Origin: UBA1723 sp045642085
Lineage (GTDB): Bacteria; Bacteroidota; Bacteroidia; Bacteroidales; Paludibacteraceae
Direction: 5' to 3'
Assembly: GCA_045642085.1 (NCBI GenBank)
Contig: JAZUIF010000107.1
Coordinates: forward strand, 1-64,000
DNA: 64,000 nt
Shown: piece after piece, positions 1 to 9,900 of the stretch
Layout of the letters: the number at the start of each line of letters is the position of its first letter
How positions within the stretch are numbered: position 1 is the stretch's first letter
Made by a program: the position numbers and the translations under genes
The notes under the pieces: model-generated
Databases searched by the model: none
What the model saw: only the letters and a program-made list of their open reading frames with translations
What the model was told of the DNA's origin: nothing

Positions 1-26
1 AGCCAGGATCAAACTCTCCGTTGTAT
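1..26 (-). rRNA. 16S rRNA, 5' end only (gene continues off the left edge)
   Basis: Read on the minus strand, the first bases give AGAGTTTGATCCTGGCT, the universal start of bacterial 16S rRNA. Only about 26 nt of the gene lie in the window, so the rRNA operon runs leftwards beyond it. The exact mature 5' end cannot be fixed to the base. Confidence 0.93.
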
Positions 27-228
27 GAATTGTTTTTTCTTAGTTTTTCTCAGATCTTGCGCTTTTTAGAACCTCTTGTGTGTACATAAATTAATTTATG
101 TCCCGTTCTTCCTCGTAAATTGCAAATGTTTTCAAAGATCGTTATCTTTAGCGTCTCACCCTCTCTTGGGGAGCTTATTTTATGCCTTTGTTTTCGTTCG
201 GAGTAGCGTTCCTTCCCGAAAGCGAGTG

Positions 229-259
229 CAAAAGTATAGCAGATTTCCGTACTGCGCAA
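229..259 (-). promoter_or_regulatory. rRNA operon promoter
   Basis: On the minus strand a TACTTTTG box (229-236) fits the Bacteroidetes -7 consensus TAnnTTTG. A TTGC element (256-259) lies 19 nt upstream at the -33 position. The same TATACTTTTGC box with the same 19-nt spacing precedes tRNA-Leu at 12199-12229. The stretch between this promoter and the 16S 5' end (about 200 nt) would be the pre-16S leader. Positions 260-577 hold no credible gene, only a 20-bp near-repeat (396-415 and 469-488). Confidence 0.7.
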
Positions 260-577
260 GCGTTTTACCAATTATTTTTCGAAAATATTCATAAAACGCT
301 GATTCTGCGGAAAATAAATTTTAAGGATTTTTAACGGAAATTCATGCTAAACCATGTAGAGACGCTCGGACGTGCGTGTGGCTTATGGTCGGAGACACGA
401 ATTTTTCATGAATTATTGTTGGGGGAACGTAAAATTTGCGGAAAATGGATCGAAAATTTATTTCCGAACACGAATTATCATGAATTCACCACGGATTATC
501 CAACAATTGGAGGTATCGAGTCAACGTCAACGTTATCGTTATCGTCAACTTTTTTTAACGTGGCTATAAAAACAAAA

Positions 578-602
578 AGAGACGAGGTGTTTCCCCGTCT
601 CT
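578..602 (-). terminator. Terminator of metG
   Basis: Inverted repeat AGAGACG...CGTCTCT followed on the minus strand by TTTTTG, 20 bp past the metG stop. The stem belongs to the AGAGACG/CGTCTCT repeat family found in several other intergenic gaps. Confidence 0.75.
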
Positions 603-622
603 AAAAATATTACAGATAATGT

Positions 623-2716
623 TTATCCTACCTCACAACCATTAGCAACTTCTTTGCTTGGAGAAATAACCACAAGCTTTCCGTCGCTATTAACAGCTGA
701 CATAATCATTCCCTGGCTCTCGATTCCCATCATCTTCCTTGGCTTGAAGTTTGCCACAAAACATACCTGTTTGCCTACTAGCTCTGCTGGGTTAGGATAA
801 CTCTTTGCGATACCAGAAAGGATTGTGCGACCGCCCATACCGTCGTCGATCTTAAACTGAAGCAATTTATCTGACTTAGGCACATTAGTACACTCCAAGA
901 TCTTGCCAACGCGGATGTCAAGCTTCTCAAAGCCTTCGAAATCGGCGTACTCCTTCACTGGTTCTGGCTTCCACGACTCTGCCTTTAGCTTAGCCTCTGC
1001 CTCAGCAGCTGCTGCCTCGTTCTGAGCCTTGATACCCTGTAGTCTCTTGACCTGTGCATCTACAAATGCGTCCTCAATCTTCTCAAACAACAATTCTGCC
1101 TTGCCCAACTCTGCTCCTACAGCAAGCAAATCTGTCTTTCCTAACTGATTCCACTCGAATGTCTGCATGTTAAGCATCTTACGTAGCTTCTCTGATGAGA
1201 ATGGCAAGAATGGTTCGAACGCGATTGCCAAGTTAGCGGCAATCTGCAATGCGATATGTAGGATCGACGCTGTACGATCCATATCTGTCTTAGCAAGCTT
1301 CCATGGCTCTGTCTCTGCCAAATACTTGTTACCGATACGTGCCAAATTCATTGCCTCTTTCTGTGCATCACGGAACTTGAAGTTGTCAAGCAACTGCTCA
1401 AGTTTAGCTTTTACATCAGCAAACTCCTTCAATGTCTCCTTATCATAGTCTGTCAACTCCTTAAGAGCTGGCACCTTTCCATCGAAATATTTAGATGTAA
1501 GCACCAAAGCACGGTTGATGAAATTACCATAGATTGCAACAAGCTCATTGTTGTTGCGTGCCTGGTAGTCTTTCCATGTGAAGTCGTTATCCTTTGTCTC
1601 AGGAGCGTTGGCTGTCAACACATAACGAAGAACATCCTGCTTTCCTGGGAAGTCAACCAAATACTCATTCAACCATACAGCCCAGTTGCGCGATGTAGAG
1701 ATCTTGTCGCCTTCAAGGTTCAAGAACTCATTACTTGGCACGTTGTCTGGAAGGATGTAGCTACCCTCTGCCTTTAGCATTGCTGGGAAGACAATACAGT
1801 GGAACACGATATTATCCTTACCGATGAAGTGAATCAAACGAGTGTCCTCGTCCTTCCACCACTTCTCCCAATTGCCATATTTCTCTGGGTTAGCGTCACA
1901 CATCTCCTTTGTGTTGCTGATATATCCGATTGGAGCATCAAACCATACATAAAGCACTTTGCCTTCTGCTCCCTCTACTGGAACTGGAATACCCCACTCC
2001 AAGTCACGAGTCACAGCACGTGGCTGAAGATCCATATCCAACCAACTCTTACACTGTCCATATACATTTGGACGCCACTCTTTGTGATCCTCCAAAATCC
2101 ACTTCTTCAACCAATCCTGATGCTGGTTCAAAGGCAAGAACCAATGCTTTGTAGGACGCTTCACTGGTTTAGATCCTGAAAGCTTACTTACTGGATTGAT
2201 CAGCTCCTCTGGCGATAGTGTGCTACCACACTTCTCACACTGGTCTCCGTAAGCTCCCTGTGCGTGGCAACGTGGGCACTCACCTACGATATAACGGTCT
2301 GCCAAGAATGTCTTAGCCTCCTCGTCGTAGTACTGCTCACTTGTCTGCTCTACAAACTTGTTGTTGTCGTACAATGTCTTGAAGAAATCAGAAGCCAACT
2401 TATGGTGTGTCTTTGATGTTGTTCTTGAATAAACATCGAAAGAAATTCCAAACTCCTTAAATGAATCCTTGATAATCTTATGATAACGGTCTACAACATC
2501 TTGTGGAGTGATTCCCTCTTTTCTTGCACGGATTGTTACTGGTACTCCGTGCTCATCAGAACCTCCGATGAAAATCACATCCTCGCCCTTCAAACGAAGA
2601 TAGCGAACGTAGATATCTGCAGGCACATATACTCCTGCAAGGTGACCTATATGCACTGGTCCATTTGCATATGGAAGTGCAGAAGTTACGGTCGTTCTTT
2701 TGAACTTCTTATCCAT
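623..2716 (-). CDS. metG: Methionyl-tRNA synthetase
   Basis: Charges tRNA-Met with methionine in the cytoplasm. The 697-residue protein has the class I HIGH motif as HIGH in PVHIGHLAG near residue 23, a double Cys zinc knuckle (CPRCHAQG...CEKCG) around residues 147-165, and the second signature as KISTS in place of KMSKS. After the anticodon-binding helical domain, an EMAP/Trbp111-like tRNA-binding domain (FEKLDIRVGKILE) occupies roughly the last 110 residues, as in dimeric bacterial MetRS. It is a single-gene unit with its own terminator, between the rRNA operon and an LD-carboxypeptidase gene. Confidence 0.97.
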   Translation of the reverse strand: MDKKFKRTTVTSALPYANGPVHIGHLAGVYVPADIYVRYLRLKGEDVIFIGGSDEHGVPVTIRARKEGITPQDVVDRYHKIIKDSFKEFGISFDVYSRTTSKTHHKLASDFFKTLYDNNKFVEQTSEQYYDEEAKTFLADRYIVGECPRCHAQGAYGDQCEKCGSTLSPEELINPVSKLSGSKPVKRPTKHWFLPLNQHQDWLKKWILEDHKEWRPNVYGQCKSWLDMDLQPRAVTRDLEWGIPVPVEGAEGKVLYVWFDAPIGYISNTKEMCDANPEKYGNWEKWWKDEDTRLIHFIGKDNIVFHCIVFPAMLKAEGSYILPDNVPSNEFLNLEGDKISTSRNWAVWLNEYLVDFPGKQDVLRYVLTANAPETKDNDFTWKDYQARNNNELVAIYGNFINRALVLTSKYFDGKVPALKELTDYDKETLKEFADVKAKLEQLLDNFKFRDAQKEAMNLARIGNKYLAETEPWKLAKTDMDRTASILHIALQIAANLAIAFEPFLPFSSEKLRKMLNMQTFEWNQLGKTDLLAVGAELGKAELLFEKIEDAFVDAQVKRLQGIKAQNEAAAAEAEAKLKAESWKPEPVKEYADFEGFEKLDIRVGKILECTNVPKSDKLLQFKIDDGMGGRTILSGIAKSYPNPAELVGKQVCFVANFKPRKMMGIESQGMIMSAVNSDGKLVVISPSKEVANGCEVG

Positions 2717-2802
2717 TATATCTTAATTTTTTCTTTTGTTTCTTAATTGGAATTTATTGAGACGCGGCACGACACATCTCTACGATTCATCATAGCCACG
2801 TA

Positions 2803-3855
2803 TTAGTCGACATACTTCAATGAAGCATTTGTAGCGTCGACAGTCAATCTGACTTTTCTGCCCAAGCAAAGTGCATTGTTAGGCTGATTATGACCTACTT
2901 GTACTCCATACATGATTGGAATATCCTGATCAGCAAACTTGCTTGCAATAATCTCCTCAACACTCTTATCCGAGCCTTGTGTCATATTGATGAACTGGCC
3001 GACAACAACGCCGACAATATTATCAAGCTTTCCACTCAACTTTAGCTGAGTCAACATTCTATCCAAAGAGTAATTGCTCTCACCAGTATCTTCAATGAAA
3101 AGTATCGCCTGCTTAGTGTTCAAGTCGTAGGCTGTACCACCAAGGCTATAGATTAGAGAAAGGTTACCGCCGACAAGTCGACCTTCAGCGACACCCTCTT
3201 TGCAGTTCTTATTTGTGGAAATTTGTAAACCTTCAGCCTCACCAAACAAAGCCTTACGAAGACTCTCAGCTGTAGTGGCATTAGAAAGGTTCTGTGCCAT
3301 ACCGCCATGGATTGTCTCAACTCCAAGGTTATTGACAGCCGCATGAAGAGCAGTCACGTCGCTATAACCTACAATCCATTTAGGTCGTTCAGTCAAAGCT
3401 TCCAAATCTATGAAAGGAAGAGTCATCGCAGCGCCATAGCCACCACGTGCGGCAATGAGAGCTTTGATTGTGGGATTATCAATCAACTTCTGAGTACCAT
3501 CGACTCTCTCCGCCAAAGTGCCGGCATATCTGCCGTCTACCTTATAAAGATTATCAGCCTCAACCACATTCAAACCCCAGCTTTTGAGAGTGGCTATTCC
3601 AGCCGACATCTCACTCTGTGTTACGGCATTCGACAAAGCAAATACGGCTACAGTGTCGCCCTTTTTCAAAAAAGGTGCTCGTATATCCTCTGTAATCTCC
3701 TTCTGGTTGGAAAGGACTGTCGAGTAATACTCTTTATTATAGATATTAGTATATTCGTTTGTGATATATTCATTAGTGATATCATCACCACATGAGGACA
3801 TCATCACCATGCCTCCACATGCGGCAAATAATGTTGACAAAAATCTCATAGTCAA
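2803..3855 (-). CDS. LD-carboxypeptidase (peptidase S66), lipoprotein
   Basis: Predicted to remove the terminal D-residue from muropeptides (murein tetrapeptide LD-carboxypeptidase, MccF/LdcA family). The N-terminus is a lipoprotein signal with lipobox SSC near residue 22, so it should be membrane anchored. Family marks are visible: the nucleophile context GYSDVTAL, the Glu segment LFIEDTGE, and the His segment QVGHNQPNN near the C-terminus, which fit the S66 Ser-Glu-His triad. A low-complexity stretch with repeated EYTN/ITNEY follows the lipobox. Start could be the first Met or the third residue. Family assignment is firm; the substrate is inferred. Confidence 0.88.
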   Translation of the reverse strand: MTMRFLSTLFAACGGMVMMSSCGDDITNEYITNEYTNIYNKEYYSTVLSNQKEITEDIRAPFLKKGDTVAVFALSNAVTQSEMSAGIATLKSWGLNVVEADNLYKVDGRYAGTLAERVDGTQKLIDNPTIKALIAARGGYGAAMTLPFIDLEALTERPKWIVGYSDVTALHAAVNNLGVETIHGGMAQNLSNATTAESLRKALFGEAEGLQISTNKNCKEGVAEGRLVGGNLSLIYSLGGTAYDLNTKQAILFIEDTGESNYSLDRMLTQLKLSGKLDNIVGVVVGQFINMTQGSDKSVEEIIASKFADQDIPIMYGVQVGHNQPNNALCLGRKVRLTVDATNASLKYVD

Positions 3856-3905
3856 AACAAATTTAATTCAGTCTACAAAGGTACTATTTTTTAGGAGATT
3901 ATTCC

Positions 3906-3940
3906 AAAAAAAACGGTCTGCTTTCACAGACCGTTTTTAT
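3906..3940 (-). terminator. Terminator of the GH8/T9SS giant gene
   Basis: Perfect stem AAAACGGTCTG/CAGACCGTTTT with a 6-nt loop and a T-run on the minus strand, just beyond the stop at 3958. Confidence 0.85.
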
Positions 3941-3957
3941 CAGTTAATCCTTAATCA

Positions 3958-6900
3958 TTATTCATTGATCAAAGTAAAGTGTCCGACATACTTCTTTCGG
4001 ATCTCTTCAATCCAAATCTCATACCAGTAGTCGGTAGACGGCATCTTATGACCAAGATACATACCATCCCACGACTCATCTCCCTTAATTTCGGTAAGTT
4101 TCTTACCATAACGGTCGAAGATAGTCACTCTTGCGTCAGGATAAGCCTCAGAAATCACCTGTGAGATAAAGGCATCGTTCTTACCATCTCCGTTAGGTGT
4201 GATCACAGTTGGGATTTCAAAGTCTGGAGCCTCAGTTTCAAACTCATACTCACTCATACATCCATTGTTGTCTTTAATGACTACAACGTGATGACCATAC
4301 TTAACATATACCACTTCTTCAGATGAGAAATCCTCTACGTCGACTTTATACACATAAGGAGCATCTCCATAAGAATTGTTTGGAATAATCTCAACATGAT
4401 GGTAGTCGACATTAACGACTGTATCAACAAGCGGAGTTCCTGCAACAACAATCTCAATATCATCTGTTTCTGGACGACAAGCCTCAGAAGTCAATGTGAC
4501 GGTATACTTATATATTCCTACCTCCTTCTCATTAAACTTCAAGACACTACTTGTAGATACAACCGAATCCTTATTAGTATCTTTCCACTCATATTCTAAG
4601 ACATCACCTTCCACAATCTTCAATCCGAATCTCAAGTTTCCGATATTGTTTACACAAACTGTTGTATCATTACCATTGATACTAAAATCAATAGGCTTAA
4701 CAACCTTAACGGAAATATTCTCCACAATCTTACATCCACCGTTTTGGCTGATTGTTAACGTATATGTCTCATCATTCTCTGGAGTGACAACAGCAGTATT
4801 ACCAGTGCTTAGCAATGTTGGATTTGATGTCCATTCTACACTAGCAGTTGGAGGGGCTAGAGTCTCCAAACCAATCTCTTCTGAGTTTCCTACACACACT
4901 GGATCAACATCTTTGATTGTGTATGTCGGACGAGGAAGGACTTCAACTGTACCAAATACTCCAGACTTTTTACATCCATTTAGTTCAGCTTCATAAGTAT
5001 ACTCACCTTGTGCATCAGATTTGACCTTCTTCAAGACTAGAGAAGTACTTGTCTCCACTACGTCGCCATCCTTCTTCCAAACAACGACAGGAGAACCAGT
5101 TCCGGCAGTAATATCCGAAACAAGAGTTACAGTCTCACCTTCACATAATGTATAGTCAGAAACAACAGTGTTATCCTCAATAATAGTAGGGATGATTTCA
5201 ACTGCAAATCCAGTCTCACATCCATTAACATCCTTATATTTCAAATTGTAAACACCACTGTTCTTTACAATAGTATTATTGGCAGTTCCTTCTGGATCAT
5301 CCCATACGAAGTCTGTTCCAGCAACATTTGCCACCACAGTGACATCGCCACCACAACTGTGGAATTTAGCACCGTCAGAAGAAGCTGTTTCCTTTACATC
5401 TGGTTTGTCAGATCCAGCCTCTGAAATCTCTATGACACCATCGATCTTACCATTAGTGATACCTACCTTTTTCTCGAATGTCTTTGTACATATGCCATCA
5501 GAAAGAGTGACAGTGAAAATTGTCTCCTCAGTGATTGGATCACTAAGGAATTTACCATCTTCAGTAGCATTGTTATTTTTGTTCCAAACGTAAGTTAAAG
5601 TAGAATCTCCAAGAATCTCACCTGTAGTTGAGACACTAAGTTCAGCTGCCGAGTTAGGACAAATAGCATAGTCTCCCTCTGGCTCGATCTTAACTGCACC
5701 TAAATCGTGAATCTCAATTGACACATTCTCTTTAGCAGATAGACACTCTTTTTCATCTCCGTCAACTGTATTTTTATAAACGAAATAACCTGCAATCTGC
5801 AAGTCGGGACGAGAAACCGAAATACTAACCAAATCCATCTGTATATTAGCTACGTAGAAATATGTTTTTTCTACATGTTTGCTGGCATCACGATCCCACA
5901 AATCGACAGTATTGACTGGTTCGACGCACGACGTAGTATTTTTTGCTTTAATCTTCGGTCTTGCATAAACAATCACCTTAAGTGGAACAGCAGCACTTGT
6001 TCCTTCACTATTACGTTGAGCCACGAAATATTCCCTAGGAGTCTCAGATTTACCAGGGTCCGCAGTTGTGTTAATAATTGGTTTCTCATTATTAAGTGTT
6101 GGCATTCCTCCTCTCAATGGATCACCATCGTACCATACAGGCTCATATCCAGCATCGAATGTAATATAATTCTCGATTGGTTCAGGAGTCTCTCCATCAC
6201 AGAAATATACATTCTCTGGTTTAGGAGTTGGAGTTTTAGTGATATTCACAATCACATCCTCAAAACCACTCTTACATCCATTTCTAACCTGTTTAACCTT
6301 GTATTTAAGTGGTGTAACCTCACTATTAGAATCTACCATATCCATAGTAGGAGAAGGTGCAACCGTACCATCACCTATAAGCTCTCCATCGGCAGTGTAC
6401 CATTCAAGAGTACTTCTATTATCAGTTGGCACAACGGCAGTTGGATCCTTATCTGTCAAAGAAGGGAACACATTACCTACTGCATCAGACAACGTGTACA
6501 TAATAGAATGTGCCGGTTTAGCACTCGGAACCAAAGTGACACTGACACTATAATCAACTTTAGGACCAATACATTGATGATTTTCTGAAATCTTATAAAC
6601 CGGTTCTACCTCATAATAATAAACATCTTGAGACTCCGTATCTGGCTTCAAGTTTGTTATTGGTGTGCCCTCTCGGTACCAATTGTAAGAAGTAGGAGTC
6701 TTGCATGTTGGGCAAGCTTCGGTATCAATTTCAGCCTTTAATTCAGATGCGTCATCTCCAGCACAATAAGATTTCGAAACATCTTCTTTTAGTTTAGCGA
6801 CATCGACAGTAGTGATAGAGAAAGAAATCTTCTCACTGAGTGTCTCACCCTTCTTTTGAGCCACAGTGAATTCTTTACTTCCAGACTCAGTCGACGAATA

Positions 6901-9900
6901 TGTACCTGGATCGGAAGTTTCATTTCCCTCTTCATCAAACCACACTAATGTATTACCTTCCTCAATCTTAACAAGAGAAGCAACTTCAATCTCTTCACCC
7001 ACACAGATTGTAGTATCATTGATATCTGGTTTCTGACTATCAGTAATAATCACTGAGACTTTAGCAAGAATACTCATACAACCAGCAGGCGATTTCTCAC
7101 GTACAAAGAAATCTTGTGGTCCTTCCACGCTTAAATCCGCACGACGGTCAGATGGATCTAAAGCATTTACATTGTTTAGAGCATCCTCTTCTGTTTTAAA
7201 CCATACCACACTACCTCCACTTGAAGGAATAGCCATGCTTGAGATATCCTTAGTCACACCATCCTTAAGAGGAAGTTCTTGTATGTCTTCCACAATAGGA
7301 GGCAATGGAATTTCATTAATCGTCACATTCCATTCCTTCTTTTCTCCCTTACATCCATTTACATCCGTAAACTCATAGAAGTATTTAGTATTGACAACAT
7401 CTGAAGAAATCTCACCGGCTTCGATTGGCTCCATAATATTATCATACCATTTAATAGTATAATCGTCGTCGGTATATTTACTTAAATCAAGAGATTCATC
7501 CTCACAGATAATAGCTTTTTCCGTAAGCTCTGCAGTTGGCAAGGCATTGACCTTCAAAGTAACCGTATTCGAAGGCTTGTCACTTGCGATAGGACATTCT
7601 GGATCCGAGATTAACACCTTATATGTTCCAGCTTTCTTCACAATCAATGTGTCGACAGAAGAAAGTTCTCCTAACTTCTCATTATCTAAGAAGAACTGAT
7701 ATTTGTAATTCCTGCTTAGAGGAGTACCGACAGCGACTAGCACAGCAGTGTCTCCGTCGCATATAGTATTAACTATTTCTCCATCTCTAAATTTAAGCTC
7801 TGCTTTCTGCACGCCCTCACAATCCTCGCTGACACATTTGCTTACAGCATCATCCTCTATCGTACCATCCTTATGTCCAAGCAAATGTACATATGCATAA
7901 TTGATAACCAACTCATCACAATTTTCTACCATTCCTTTCCATGTGACCTTATACTTTGTTCCGAATGGAATTGGATTATCGATTCCTTGTTCAAATTCCC
8001 AAACAATAGAATCACCAAGAAGTTCTCCTCCCTCGTCTGCCGAAATGAATTTGATTTCTTCAGGTTTTCTGTCGATAATTCTTAAATCATAAGCGTAATC
8101 GGTGTGGACATGAATGTTTGTGAATTTATGAGTACCATATGAATCCTGTCCCTCCATTGATCCATTCTTGAATCCAAAGTAGCCTTCTCCATCTGCTAAA
8201 CCTGTTACACTATAGTTATAACCAGATGTAGTATCTTTATTTACCCACATACGTAACACGTCGGAATTCAAATCCAAAATCACAGAAATTGGTTCGGTAG
8301 ATCCCTTGAACAAGACTTCTTCCATTGGTTGTTTGACTGTAGATCCCTGATAAGTAGTGACCATCAAGACACGCTGAGACAAGTCAGGTTTGATTTGCAT
8401 AGAAATTGGATTTGCAGAACCTTGACGCAACAATATCTGGAATGTTGCATAAGTAGCTGGATTCAAATCCATTTTGATATGAAAGTTCTTACCTTTTGAA
8501 TATTTATACTTGGCAGTACCTGTTTGATTTGAGACTGTAGTGACATTTCCATCGCTAATTGAGAAAGCATTCAAATCCCAATCAGAAGATTTTGACTCTG
8601 CATTCTCAAAAATGGCACCATGAGTCTGTTCGTAATTAAGTGTGTACTCTACCACATCTTCTTTCTGAACTTTCTCTTTATCTACTGTCTTCTCAAGAGT
8701 CGACTTTATCCTAGGTTCAGGCACTTTAGAACATGTCACAGTTATTGTGTCTGCACCGTAAATCTTCGACTCTTTATCTCCCCAGATCCATGCCCTATTT
8801 ATGATATCCTCATCATCAGATTTACACTCTGCACCTGAAGGGAAAGTGATGTTTGCATTGTATGTGATAGTACCCTTCTGTTTAATCATCATACGATTAA
8901 TTGTCCATACTACAACATCACGTCCATCTGATGTTTTCTCTGTTTTCCAAGATCCACCAAACTCTTCCAACGGACATGCTCCAACAAACTCAAGGAACTC
9001 CATACCTTTTGGTAATGTGTCTCTCAATACTACGTTGTAAACATCACGACCTGGCATTGGACCATTACCCAAAACTCTTCTCCAAGTGTATCCGTCCCAC
9101 TCCTCAACAAGGATTCTATCACAGTATTTTTCTGGAGTACCACATGAATGACGGTCCCAACTTGTTATCGGTTGATCTAGATTGTTTGGATCTGTGTTGT
9201 CATAAATAATTGGATAATGCAAGTCATTCTGTTTTGAACTTGCCCACTCGTCGCTATAACTCCAGTCATCCGTAAGATCAAACATTTTTCCTCCCTGAGA
9301 ACATGCCATACGCATGTTCAACAATAGAGTAGCGCCTCCTCCCTCATGGACATGCAAACCATCTCCTTTATCTGAACTAGCATATTGTTGCAAATGTTGA
9401 GAAACTGTTGCTAACTGGTCAGCAAACTGAACAATAATACGCTGATTGTACTTTTTACCAGGACGTTCAGGATCCTCACCTTCCACCGTAGTTTCATGAG
9501 TGATTTTCAACGCCTCTTTCAAACCTCCTTGATAAAAGTCGCACGCCATAGCCCAGCCTACGTCACAACCATTAGTACCTGAGAAGCAAATAAGGCTTGG
9601 ATCATACATATAATATGAAACTCTATAGTTTCCATAATTGATATATGCTTCATCTGCATCGTTGAACAAACGATAAAAAGACACTATCTGGTCAGTCGCC
9701 TCTGGGTTTGCCACAGGCAAATGTCCATAAGAAAGTCTTACGCCTGGACGACCACCATTAATCCATCCTGCTTCTGCTGAATTCTCAAAATTGATCTTAA
9801 ATTGAGCAATGTTGTCGGGATTGATCTTATCTCTATTTGCTTTCTTATCGATTTTTAATGCACGTGCGACCACGTCAACGCAGTTACGTTCCATCACATC

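Noticed and set aside
344..604. 86-residue ORF in front of the rRNA operon
   Set aside because: Low-complexity Ser/Thr end, overlaps a terminator hairpin, no family resemblance; the region contains short repeats instead.
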